A DNA stretch of 64,000 nucleotides from positions 186,001 to 250,000 of the forward strand of contig JAUZTG010000036.1 of assembly GCA_030734395.1 (NCBI GenBank), written 5' to 3'. The notes below the pieces were generated by a model. That model saw only the letters and a list, made by a program, of their open reading frames with translations. It did not search any database and was not told where the DNA came from. The stretch is from Sarocladium kiliense (Eukaryota > Ascomycota > Sordariomycetes > Hypocreales > Sarocladiaceae). The translations under genes and the position numbers were made by a program. Positions 11,683 through 21,686 of this stretch are shown one piece after another; within the stretch, counting starts at the first letter, position 1; every line of letters starts with the position of its first letter.

Positions 11683-12816
11683 ATGTCATCATCAGCCTCT
11701 CCCGTGGTGGACATCCACACGCACATGTACCCCCCGGAGTACATCAAGATGCTTGAATCCCGCACCGCCATCCCCCTTGTCCGCTCATTTCCTCAATCTC
11801 CTGATCCTCGACTCATTCTGCTCCCTGCCGAAGCCGGCAGCCTCGAAGAAGCACTCAAAGACTCCAGCGCGAAACCTCCAGGAAGGCCCTTGACATCCCA
11901 CTATGCGTCGCTTGATCAAAAGATCCACTTCATGGACACGCACGGTATTGGCGTCTCCGTTGTGTCGCTAGCAAATCCCTGGCTCGATTTCCTGGCTGCT
12001 GAAGAGGCTGGTCCAATGGCGAAGACAGTCAATGAGGACTTTTCGTCGATGTGCGGGAAGCACCCCGGACGGCTTTTCTTCTTCGGAACTTTGCCGCTAT
12101 CCGCTTCTCTCGAGGTGATCACAGAGTCCGTGAACCATTTGAAGACCCTGAAGTACTGCAGAGGTGTCATTCTCGGCACAACAGGTCTTGGAAAGGGCCT
12201 TGATGACCCAAACCTGCTTCCGGTGTTCGAGGCGTTGGCCGAAACCGAATTGACTATCTTCCTCCACCCTCACTATGGCCTCCCGAATGAAGTGTATGGC
12301 CCACGCGCAAGCGCCGAATACGGGCATGTCCTCCCACTCGCCATCGGCTTCCCAATTGAGACTACTATAGCGGTAGCACGGATGTTCCTGGCTGGTGTCT
12401 TCGACAAGGTCCCAAAGCTCAGGATGATCCTGGCGCACAGCGGTGGAACGCTACCATTCCTTGCCGGACGCATCGAGAGCTGCATCGTGCATGATGGGCA
12501 GCTCGTGAGGGAGGGCAAGGTGGCGAAGAACCGTCGGACGATCTGGGATGTACTCAAAGAGCAGGTGTATCTGGATGCTGTGATATACTCCGAGGTGGGC
12601 CTGAAGGCGGCCATCGACGCGAGCGGCGCGGATCGTCTCATGTTCGGGACAGACCATCCTTTTTTCCCGCCCTTGGAAAGCGACGAACAGGGCGAGTGGG
12701 AAAGCGTCTCGTGGAATGTGAAGGCTGTCACAAACGCCGTAGGAGACGGGTCGGCGAGCCCGCAGGGGATAATGGGTGCTAACGCTGTCAAGGCTTTGCG
12801 GTTGACCGAACCATAG
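11683..12816 (+). CDS. isoorotate (5-carboxyuracil) decarboxylase, amidohydrolase-2 family
   Basis: Single exon, 377 residues. It decarboxylates 5-carboxyuracil to uracil, the last step of thymidine/thymine salvage in fungi. Metal and catalytic residues of the ACMSD-like amidohydrolases are present: His12 and His14 (DIHTHMYPPEY), His195 (LHPHYGLPNEVYG), His252 (LAHSGGTLPFLAGRIES) and Asp324 (FGTDHPFF). The whole chain follows what I recall of the Cordyceps militaris isoorotate decarboxylase rather than 2,3-dihydroxybenzoate or aminocarboxymuconate-semialdehyde decarboxylases, which are the alternatives. It sits head to head with thymine-7-hydroxylase, whose product is its substrate. The ATG at 11683 begins right before the HxH strand, as in the family. 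Confidence 0.9.
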   Translation: MSSSASPVVDIHTHMYPPEYIKMLESRTAIPLVRSFPQSPDPRLILLPAEAGSLEEALKDSSAKPPGRPLTSHYASLDQKIHFMDTHGIGVSVVSLANPWLDFLAAEEAGPMAKTVNEDFSSMCGKHPGRLFFFGTLPLSASLEVITESVNHLKTLKYCRGVILGTTGLGKGLDDPNLLPVFEALAETELTIFLHPHYGLPNEVYGPRASAEYGHVLPLAIGFPIETTIAVARMFLAGVFDKVPKLRMILAHSGGTLPFLAGRIESCIVHDGQLVREGKVAKNRRTIWDVLKEQVYLDAVIYSEVGLKAAIDASGADRLMFGTDHPFFPPLESDEQGEWESVSWNVKAVTNAVGDGSASPQGIMGANAVKALRLTEP

Positions 12817-12895
12817 TGAAATACCAAATTATGCTGGAGACTGTCAGAGGCTTTCTCCTCAAAATATGTGCTGTATGGTCGTACCGAAGCCTTGT

Positions 12896-13723
12896 TCAAC
12901 TCGCCATAGCTTCCTTCTGGAACTTCAACTCAGCTTCGTGAATCCTGCGCCTCGCAGCCTGTACACCCTCCTCAGCCTGCTGAACCTCTGCCTCAGAAGC
13001 TTGGCTCTGCGTCAGGTTCCTCGCAGCCTGTACAGCACGAAGCTTGTCGCACACCAGCTCCCAGTAGTGCTTCTTCACCTCACCCAGATCGGCGAAGTAG
13101 TCACCAGGAACGATGACCACCCCGTTGGCAGCGCCCGGTGTACGACCCGCAGCCGCAGAAGCCTTCATCGTCTCCTTTGCCTGCTTTCTTCTCGCTTTCT
13201 CCTCTTTCTTCTCTTTCAGTCTCCTCCTTGCCTCAGCAAGGTCTTCCATCTCTTGCGCAGCGCTCTCCTGCCTCCTCTTCTCTTCTTCCCTCATCCTCTG
13301 CGCCTCCGCCAGCCTTTCCCTCTCCTTGGTCATCGCATCCCTTTCACTCTGTTCCTTGGCAGCCTTCTGCTCCCGATGCGCATTCTCCCGGGCCTCGAGG
13401 TCATCAGCGAAGCGCTTGCGCTCCTTATCCATGGCCTCGCGTTCCTGCTTGCGCAGCAGCTTAGCTTTGGCGGAAGCATCGTAACGGGCGCGTGCGTTGG
13501 GGTCCGAAAGAATGTCTCGCGCGCGCTCAAAGAGTTCCCATTTCTCTGCGTCGAAGGCTTCGCCGGCCTTGTCTGGATGGTACTTGAGAGAGCGTTTGCG
13601 CCAGGCACGGTGGATGTCATCCTTCGGAGTGAGAGCATCGACACCGAGGAGATCGTAGAGGTCTATGTCCTTTTCTGAGTACTCCTGCGCATAGCGCAGA
13701 AGGTCTTGGTTGTCCTCTGCCAT
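12896..13723 (-). CDS. J-domain co-chaperone, Cwf23/DNAJC17-like
   Basis: Single exon, 275 residues. A J domain at about residues 20-85 has the HPD tripeptide at 49-51 (KYHPDKAGEAF). It is followed by a long Lys/Glu/Arg/Ala-rich coiled coil (about 90-200) and a short globular tail (GVVIVPGDYFADLGEVKKHYW). A J domain at the N-terminus plus charged coil fits the spliceosome-associated Cwf23/DNAJC17 group; the RNA-recognition domain found in animal DNAJC17 is not evident, so a general J protein is possible. It would stimulate an Hsp70. It converges on isoorotate decarboxylase with 79 bp between the two stops. Confidence 0.8.
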   Translation of the reverse strand: MAEDNQDLLRYAQEYSEKDIDLYDLLGVDALTPKDDIHRAWRKRSLKYHPDKAGEAFDAEKWELFERARDILSDPNARARYDASAKAKLLRKQEREAMDKERKRFADDLEARENAHREQKAAKEQSERDAMTKERERLAEAQRMREEEKRRQESAAQEMEDLAEARRRLKEKKEEKARRKQAKETMKASAAAGRTPGAANGVVIVPGDYFADLGEVKKHYWELVCDKLRAVQAARNLTQSQASEAEVQQAEEGVQAARRRIHEAELKFQKEAMAS

Positions 13724-14085
13724 GGCTGGCTGTGTGCGCTTGAGCTTTGTGGTAAGTTATGATGAGCAGGCAGAAGTGAAAGTCGAGGTCGAAGCTTTTG
13801 TGAAGTTGATGAGAGTGGGTCAACGCGCCACAACCCTAACCCGCCCCAGATTTATATTCGCTTAGATGCTCCTGGCGCATTGAATACCATTTGGCCTCGC
13901 TGTACCATCTTAATAAGATAAAATGTTCATTACTACCTTTTTGTTTATACTGGTTCCCCCAAAAATATATTTCTGCTCTACTGAATGGTCTAATTGATGT
14001 CCCAAAGTCTACCCTGTTGCACTCCAATTTTGCGTACCTTCACTTCCATGTTTGCAAACAACCATCACTGTGTTGCCCGTGCCTT
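13724..14085. other. intergenic region, nothing recognised
   Basis: AT-richer 362 bp upstream of the J-domain gene and downstream of the MFS gene. No gene or structured element is seen. Confidence 0.5.
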
Positions 14086-15849
14086 TTAGTCAGATGTTGT
14101 AGCTTGTGCGTCCACAACTTCCTGTGCATCCACAACTTCCTGTCCATCGGACAACGGCTTGGGATAGTCGATCGTGTCGTATTTGCTCCGGGCTCGGATC
14201 TTTGGGCCAAACTGGAACAACACCCAAGGCACAGGCGTAAGTGCCAGGGCTAGGAAGCCCAGTAAGCTGGCAGCCCAATGAATCCCTAGTGTACTGTACA
14301 CTACATAAAAGTCGTTAGCATGTGACCCTAGCTGGTACAGACTGGTGATTTCATACTCTGGATGGTGAACAAGGGGAAGACTCCTGCAAAGGCATACCGC
14401 GCAAGACCATTGGCGCTTACAGCGCTGGCTATGATGCTCCCGTGGTAGGTGTCGGTCAGGTACTGTATAGTCGAGATGAATATGCAAATGTTTCCCCAGG
14501 CAAAAGGGACGATAGCAGCCGTTGGGCTCATCCAGTGGATATCCTCCCTTGCCGTCCAAGCAAACCAGAAGAGACCTACGGGAAGCCCGAAGCTTCCAAA
14601 CAGAGCAGGATAGAGTCGATACTCGGGCGGTACCTTGTGCGCGACGAATCTGGGGATCTGTCTACGGTAAAGGAACACATCGCATAGGATAACGGTGATC
14701 AGCCCGAAGGTGCAGCCGGTGACGATCGATAGAAATACCAGGCCAGAGTCGTTTATACCAAAGCCGTAGACCCTGGAAAACGTGTATGGCACGCCGGCGA
14801 AGAAGCTGAAGAGCGTGCCGAACTCACAAGCCACGTAGAGGCACGTAAATGTCACAATGGGCTCCAAGACGAGCATGTGCAGCGGCCGGATGAGCGCAAT
14901 CGTAGTGAACATACGAAAGCGGGCAGCTATCGGAGGCTTTGCCGGTACGTGTTGCCCTCTTTTCTTCGCCAGTCTGGCCTTAACTACAGGGGTGAAGGTC
15001 TCGTGGGTGAACGGGACGAAGATGAGACTCAGCCCGGCGAACATGAGCAGGGTCCATTGAGTCCATCGCCAATCTTTTCCGGTCGTTGCGAACGCGCCGA
15101 TTACGGGTCTGATAAGAATATGTTAATATGCCGGAATCGGAAGCTTTATTTGGCGAAGGAGGTGTCTTACCCAAGACCAGGGCCCAAGAATGGCATCAGG
15201 ATGCATATGCCAGATACAGGACCGCGATACTTTGGCTCAAAGGTTTCTGTAATGGAGCCGGCCATCAGCGCTAGTACCGGTGCCCAGCAGAGTCCTGCGA
15301 GGAACCTCAAGATACAAAGACCGGCGAAGCTGTGCACCAATCCTGCACCCATGGTGAATAAGGAGCCCACAACCAGCGCCCCTGAGTACACCGGTTGACG
15401 GCCGATGGTCTCCGAGAGTGGTCCGCCAACAACGGGACCGAAACCGAGTGCGATGGTGTATAGCGTAACGGGAAGGAGGGCGGTGGTGCTGTCGACACTG
15501 AACTCTTCCATGAGCTGCGATCGAGCTGGGCTCATGATAGACGTGGCGATTGAGCTGTAGGTTGTTTCATTAACATCCAGGACGATGTACCCTTGTGCCA
15601 GGAGGCGTCGCAAACACAGCTACAGAAGAGAGGAACTTACGCAGTCAGGGCCTGCGAGCCCATCATCACCGCGAGGAGAGTCTTCCTCCAAGTCGGCCAA
15701 TTGAGTGGGTTCTCTGGGTCGAGATGCCATTCCGGAAACCCTGCTGCCTCAGCATCATGACCTGCCTTCTCAATCCTGTCGGGCCTCGCGACGTCTATGC
15801 CTTGATCCGGCTCCAGAGATGCATCCGTCAAAGTAGTTGATGAGGTCAT
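14086..15849 (-). CDS. MFS multidrug/polyamine-type exporter (DHA1 family)
   Basis: Four exons (15849-15641, 15554-15171, 15108-14357, 14300-14086; introns 86, 62 and 56 nt) give 519 residues. The start matches the family: WHLDPENPLNWPTWRKTLLA just before TM1. GPVVGGPLSETIGRQPVYSG (motif A region), RFLAGLCWAPVLAL and SGICILMPFLGPGLGPVIGAF (motif C-like) mark a drug:H+ antiporter of the 12-TM group. It likely exports toxic compounds or metabolites at the plasma membrane. It is divergent from a Zn2Cys6 regulator 437 bp away, a layout common for regulator-exporter pairs. The C-terminus carries a six-residue tandem duplication encoded by 14105-14140. Confidence 0.88.
14105..14140. repeat. 18-nt tandem duplication in the MFS C-terminus
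   Basis: Two copies (14105-14122 and 14123-14140) differing by one base. Both are in frame and encode a repeated QEVVDA-type hexapeptide in the cytoplasmic tail of the exporter. Confidence 0.85.
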
Positions 15850-16286
15850 TGTCCGCGAAGCATGAGACGGTGTGGTCTACAAGGGATGGCAACGAGACAC
15901 GAGGCCAAGAACGAGGATGTGGTCAAGACATGATGGCATCGAAGCAGGGCCTCAATGTCTTTATACAAGGCTTAGGACCTCGGCATAAAATTTATGGTCC
16001 ACTATGACTCCCAGATTGGGGTCATTATGGTTAGGTTGGAGGCTTGGACTTGCATGCTGAGATGGGGGGACAGGGAGAGCTCGTAGGTTATAAATCAGGT
16101 CGCGGGCACTAGGCGCTCCTCATCCCCGGTTTCCCGTCAAACCCCGTGACACGGAGATTCACGGGGATTTCCCCGCGTCATCCGTTACTGCCATCAACCC
16201 CGACACCCTCCTACGGAATAATCAAATGAGATCCCGTCCGTCCGTGCATTTCCATCACTTTTCGTTCTTCTACAGCAACAGGAGAC
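15850..16286. promoter_or_regulatory. divergent promoter of the MFS exporter and its neighbouring regulator
   Basis: 437 bp between two head-to-head ATGs (15849 minus, 16287 plus). A TATAAA on the minus strand at 15960-15965 lies about 110 nt upstream of the exporter ATG. A palindromic-looking CCCCG/CGGGG-rich stretch near 16120-16175 could suit a Zn2Cys6 regulator but is not a clean CGG repeat. Confidence 0.4.
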
Positions 16287-18067
16287 ATGGCAGGGCGAAC
16301 TCCGGACGGTACCCTGATGCTGGCGCGACGGTCTTGCCAGTTCTGTGCGCGGCGAAAGATCCGCTGTTCCAAGGAGCTGCCCGTTTGCGCCTCCTGCAAA
16401 TCGTATGTGTCTCATTCTTGACTGAAATCTTATATAATCAACTCACAGTTGCATCTAGACATCAGAAGAAATGCATCTACGACAAGCGGGCCCTCCCGGA
16501 GGATCTCGGCAGCGAGGAGGCCGATCGCCATCTCATCCGGTCCTTGGCCCAACCAGTTCCAACGCCAGCTGCTCGCGATAACTACAGATCGTCTGTCCGC
16601 TTCATGGATCATGGCATCTTCCTTCGCAGCCATTCTATGGCCTTGGCGGATCAGCTCGAGTTACAGCCCGTACCGGCCTTGGTGCATACTCTTCTGGGCG
16701 ACAGGAATGCGCTTCAGGAGATAGCCTCCTATTACTTTCGAGCAGCGAGCCCCTGGTTGCCCATCATCTCAAAGAGGAGAGTATTTGACCAACTTCTGAA
16801 CCCTTTGTTGTCTCCCATCCGCGCAGATGCATACTTTTTACTGCTTTGTATGCTGGTCATCACACAACCTCCGCCAGTTGCATGTGCGTGGTCGGACGAG
16901 TACTATGCCGCGATTCAGTTCCGCGCCGAGCTTGAACTCACCGGGGCATTGTCTCTGAACATTCTGCAGGGTTGCATACTCTTAGCCGCCTACGAACAAG
17001 GAAATGCGATATACCCTGCCGCGCATCTTTCAATTGGCAATTGTCTCAAACGGGCAACCGCCCTTGGCCTGGGTTGGACATATTCATGGCCAGACTCCGT
17101 TATTGCAGCCGAGCAGTTCAGGGCAGAGGAAAGACGTAGAGTCTGGTGGGCCATATATCTCCTTGAGAGGTAAGTTTGGGAATTATGTTCGCACCAATCA
17201 CTCATGCAGTCTTCGTCATTTATTTTCCACGCAACACGCTGACTAGAATGTCTCTTCGCGGGGAATACAGGATTCAAACACTCGGCAACCCGAGCCAGAT
17301 CCTCTTAGTCCCAGAGCCTGACTTGGGGGCACAGCTCCCATGGCCAGATGCCGAATGGGATGACTGTGATATTCCCACCACACCATCCACGTTATCATCA
17401 CCATCATCCAAGGTTGGCCGCTTCTCCGCGATTGTGCAAGCCAGCTACCTCTTGAGCAATGTCTATGCTCATTTGTCCCGGTCATTTACATACAAGAGCT
17501 CGCGGCATCGAGAGGTCGAACAGCTGCATAACACTCTGAGTGCTTTGATGCGGTACACCCTCCCGGAATCCGCCTCTGAACTCAGAGTGATGTGCTACTT
17601 TAGGGCCATTGGAACAGCGTAAGTCCGATGAGCACGATGGACAACTGCGTCGATGCTGACCGCGCTGTTCAAACAGAGCGATTATTATTCTACTAGAGCC
17701 ACACGTTCACGGTGGCGACGATATTTCCTTTCTTGAATACGCGCGGTCGGCCTTGGACGATGCCATCTCGACTACAGCCAATTCGGCCAGTATATTTGTC
17801 CAAAGGGACGCAAACGAACCGAGGCCCGGCTCTGTTTCTCCCTTTATTATTCCGTGGCTCTACATCACCGCGAAGAAATGCATTCTCGATGATCGGCAGA
17901 AGAGTCTTGTCCAGATAGAAACGGCCATCGCCAGATTTGAGCGAAGATGGAGAGCAGCAAGTCCGTTGAGATGATCCTGCTGTTACGTCTGGAACCGTAT
18001 GCTAACTCAACGATCAGATGCCTACGCGGATCTTTTGGCGGCTGTCAAAGTCATGAACTCACCGTAG
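16287..18067 (+). CDS. Zn(II)2Cys6 fungal transcription factor
   Basis: Five exons (16287-16402, 16459-17169, 17247-17618, 17677-17960, 18018-18067; introns 56, 77, 58 and 57 nt) give 510 residues. The six zinc cysteines are 17, 20, 27, 34, 37 and 44 (C-x2-C-x6-C-x6-C-x2-C-x6-C); the last is brought in by splicing intron 1 at CATCTAG, which yields the correct spacing. A fungal-specific middle homology region follows, with LSIGNCLKRATALGLGW and RRRVWWAIYLLER. A final 50-nt exon is supported by a TGCTAAC branch site and gives the end KVMNSP; without it the protein would read through to a slightly earlier stop. It probably controls the divergent MFS exporter gene; the inducer is unknown. Confidence 0.85.
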
Positions 18068-18533
18068 TCTCACTAAAGAGGATCGTCGAGTGTAGTCGGG
18101 AATGAAACCATTGGGATCGCCGGCCGCAGAGCATCACCCGAAGAGATTCGTCGACACGACAAAGGACATTCTCAAGTGCCATTCATCATTGATCCTGAGA
18201 CGTCAAGGTATCCACGAAGCATGTGGCTGCCATAGTCACTGCTTCAAACTGAGGACCGTCAGTATCGAAGGTGCCGGCATTCGCCATGCTATCGCCTCCT
18301 AATGGACCGTTCCATTGACCAGATCGGTGAAAGGCGAATACAAGGTAACTAAATGTGGCACAGCCAGCCTTGGAACATAAGACTTCAATAAGCTCAGGTC
18401 TCGGTCGGAGTCCGCCTCATGTGGGACGGTGAACGATGCAGGCTGACTAACCTGGCATATACGCTGCATGCAACAACGCAACACAAACACACCACCCACA
18501 AAACTCCAATATTGCCCAGATACGGTCAGCAAG
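18068..18533. other. intergenic region, nothing recognised
   Basis: 466 bp between the regulator and the HAD hydrolase gene. No convincing coding stretch or repeat is seen. Confidence 0.5.
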
Positions 18534-19280
18534 ATGATCTCTCTTGTAGCTTTCGACCTCGACGGCACACTCGCCACAAGCAAGCAGCCTCTGCTAGAAT
18601 CCATGGGAGAAGCATTGGCCGACCTACTCGCTGTTGCCCACGTCGCCGTCATCTCTGGGGGTGACTGGCCTCAGTTCCAGAAGCAGGTCGCCAGTCGCCT
18701 GCCAGCCCGCGCAGACCTGTCCAAGCTCTGGCTCATGCCGACAACGGGAACGAAACTTTATCAGCATAAGGACCGCGAGTGGCGGGCAACCTACGCTGAG
18801 CTCTTCGCTGATGACCAGAAGAAAGAGATCCTCGAGGCCTTCGACGCTGCGCTTGAAGCGACGGGTTTCAAGCCCGAGAAGACCTGGGGTGAGAGGATTG
18901 AGGACCGCGGCAGCCAGATCACCTTCTCCGCGCTCGGTCAAGAGGCACCCATCACCGAGAAGGAGGTTTGGGATCCCTTGTTCGCGAAACGCAAGGTTAT
19001 CCAGGCAGATCTGCTCAAGCGGCTGCCAGATCTGTCTATTAATATGGGCGGGACAACCTCCATTGACATCACGAGGAAGGGTGTCGACAAAGGTTACGGA
19101 CTCAAGAGGCTCAGCGCTGCGAGCGAGATCCCTCTCGACCAGATGATGTTTATTGGCGACGCTATTTTCCCGGGAGGCAATGACTACCCTGCCAAGGAAC
19201 TCGGACTGCCGACTGTACAGGTGCAAGACCCCAACGGCACGCTTGCTGCAATCGCCGCAATCATCGCCTGCCTCGCTTAG
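18534..19280 (+). CDS. HAD-superfamily phosphatase (Cof/PMM-like, HAD-IIB type)
   Basis: Single exon, 248 residues from the ATG at 18534; an in-frame upstream segment from 18468 looks like leader. HAD motif I is AFDLDGTLA with nucleophile Asp8 and Asp10; motif II is VISGGDWPQF; motif IV is GDAIFPGGNDYPA (208-220). TTSIDITRKGVDKGYGL resembles the substrate-cap and Lys region of phosphomannomutase/sucrose-phosphatase-like HADs. It would dephosphorylate a sugar phosphate in the cytosol. The overall sequence looks closer to bacterial HAD-IIB proteins I recall (ISGGDWPQF, GERIEDRGSQITFS) than to eukaryotic phosphomannomutase, so horizontal origin is possible. Confidence 0.85.
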   Translation: MISLVAFDLDGTLATSKQPLLESMGEALADLLAVAHVAVISGGDWPQFQKQVASRLPARADLSKLWLMPTTGTKLYQHKDREWRATYAELFADDQKKEILEAFDAALEATGFKPEKTWGERIEDRGSQITFSALGQEAPITEKEVWDPLFAKRKVIQADLLKRLPDLSINMGGTTSIDITRKGVDKGYGLKRLSAASEIPLDQMMFIGDAIFPGGNDYPAKELGLPTVQVQDPNGTLAAIAAIIACLA

Positions 19281-19718
19281 AGAACCTTGCAAGCTGTTCT
19301 CCGAATCAGTCTTCAAAGATATTTGCGAGTGCACTGGTTGGGGTTCATGGTATTCTATAAGTATAACTGGCTTACTTTCTGTTATACATGCATTATAGCA
19401 CGTAAGCAGTAGGCCTACTCACGGATCATTAAACCTCAGACTGCGTCCACCGTGTTCTTGAACTAATCCGAATCTTGCAATCTTCGGAGAAAAGATAGGC
19501 AGAGGGTCTGTTTCTTGGATCGACGGGAGGAGATATCGATAAGTCTCTAGGGGTTGAATAGGAACCGCCGGGTCGGTCTCGTGTGAGCTTGAGAATCATT
19601 CGGCTTTGATAAAGGCAACAGTTGCGGCATCGCTCGATCAAAGACTCAGGATGAGACTTGGAACTTGATTTCCTGCTTTTATCATTTTATACACATTACA
19701 GAATTACAAGGCGTAACG
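19281..19718. other. intergenic region between converging genes
   Basis: 3' flanks of the HAD phosphatase (plus) and the DUF2235 gene (minus). No gene is seen. Confidence 0.5.
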
Positions 19719-21686
19719 TCATCTCCGCCTATCTCCCTGATATCGCCTCCTCCTTCTCCTCCGATCCTTCCTATCCTTCTCCAACTCATCCTCCAACCTC
19801 GTCGCAAACTCATACACATTCGGTCTTCCCCCCAACAACTTCAAAAGATACCTCTCGTACGGCCCTAGCGGTTCCTCCACCAGAACCCTCGCCCTCCAGT
19901 CCTTCGGTGCATCCGCCTCAGTCCCTGCATACTCCCATACCCACCTGCCACTATCGCACTCATTCGGGTTCTCCGTCGGTGTCTGCTCTTCTGCTTTGGG
20001 AGCCCAGCGGGGATGTCGTGGGACGGGGTCTGCAAAGCGGCTGCTTGTGCGGCGGAGACGCCAGGAGGAGAGGGGCGGGGCGGTCCAGATTGCTTCGTCG
20101 TTGAGGTTGAGGCCTTTGCAGGCGAGGCGGATACGGACGGAAGAGTGGACGCGTTCGTTTGTGTCTTTGAGGAAGGATCGTGTCTGGAGACCAGTTCGAG
20201 GGTCTGTCGCTTTATACTGACCTGGGGTGCGGTTCGTCTTTCCGGAGAGACGGTAGATGACGCTGCTAGTGCTACGGATGGCACCAAGACCCCAGACTCG
20301 GATAGGATGGTTATTCCTATAGATGGGATCGATGGCCCATTGTTTCGGCTTCACTTGTCTTGTTTGACGCGCGATAATGCCGGCGTCGCCCAAGCTCTCA
20401 TAGTAATCTACACTTTGCATAAAAATGCGATCCAGGGATGGTCGGTCAAACTCAACGCCCACCGAGGCCATCTGGTCCATCATCCCTATGATGTTGTCAG
20501 TATCAATTGCGCCGGATGCTCCATTGGAAGCAAGACCACTCACATGCTAAGGTCAAGTTGGCAATGCCCTGGTCGTCCCAGCCTCCACCAACATTGCCAT
20601 GGTTCCCGGGAAACCAGACCTGCCGTAAATCCGTCGTCAACCTATTCTCTTCCAGTCTTTCCCAGACAGCAGGGCTGAACGGTGGCCTCGTCTCATCGAG
20701 CGCCAGTGCTTGAAAGGCATGCTCTATCCGATCGGACAAGGCCGTGTCATGCCACTTGAACTCCTCGTAAAACGGTGGTTTAAGCCCAATCGTATCCATC
20801 CACGACATCCTTGGGATACCAAGACTGCCGACAGTATCCCAAACGCAGATTGCTTTGATCCGGATGAGCTCTCCATGACGCTGTCTTACTCTCGTCAGTC
20901 CCAGCTTCTCGAGCTTGGCACGATACGCCTCTTCCGTGTTCGGCTTATTCGAGATGGAACGTCTGGGAAGGGATCCTTGTAGTCTGAATCACCCCAATGC
21001 TGCATATCCCGGAAGACCGGGTAGAAGTGATCCAGCCCTTGCCGCGTCAGAAGCCCAAGGTTGCTGACCATGCCAGCGACAGACCGAGCCGTGAAAGCGC
21101 CACGTGAAAATCCAACAAGAATGATCTCATCGCCACTGTGATAGTTTGCGCATAGATAGGTGTAAGCCTCGCATACCCGCTCTGAGAGACCCATGCCGAA
21201 TGCGCCTCCGGTGATGCTCTCAAACATGCCAGTACCCACGCCAGACTCGTAGTTGATGATCTGCAGAGTTCCATCACTGCAAGTACGTTTGAAGCAGCGT
21301 GATATTCTGGTGACATTTGACGGGACTTGGAGGGTGCCTTTGCCGCCGAAGAGTCCAGACTTGACGTAGCCGAGGTCACTGTTCATCCATGTTCCGTCGC
21401 AGCATACGATGATGCGTTTCTTGGGCGAGGGAGTCGGAGAAGGTCCTTTTGCATAGCCATGATGAAACTCGTGAGAGTATCCATTCTGGTAATTATGCGG
21501 GTAGCTGGGTGGCTGACCATTAGGAGGATCCAGAGGGTACGGAGGCTGGTGGTTACTGTGCGCGTATCCGTTCTGGTAGGGGCCTTGGCTGTACTCGTTG
21601 TAATAGCTGTTTTGTTGAACATCGACTGTCGGTCGACTTGGTTGCCGGTCTCTTCTCTCTCGTCTTGGTGAGTCTCGGGCAGCCAT
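19719..21686 (-). CDS. DUF2235 (Tle-like) alpha/beta-hydrolase, with a one-base frame break
   Basis: Exon 1 is 21686-20544 and exon 2 is 20485-19719, with a 58-nt intron giving LTLAWMMDQMASVGVEFD. DUF2235 marks are KRIIVCCDGTWMNSD, the nucleophile elbow VGFSRGAFTARSVAGM, CVWDTVGSLGIPR and FPGNHGNVGGGWDDQGIANL. A Pro/Tyr/Asn-rich N-terminus precedes them and a basic RRRRRRYQGDRRR tail follows. The reading frame shifts at 20953-20954: PFPDVP is in one frame and SNKPNTEEAYRAKLEKLGL continues in another, with one base missing and no possible intron between. With that base the gene would encode about 636 residues. Either an assembly error or a recent inactivating deletion explains this. The family includes phospholipase-like hydrolases; substrate unknown. 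Confidence 0.82.
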
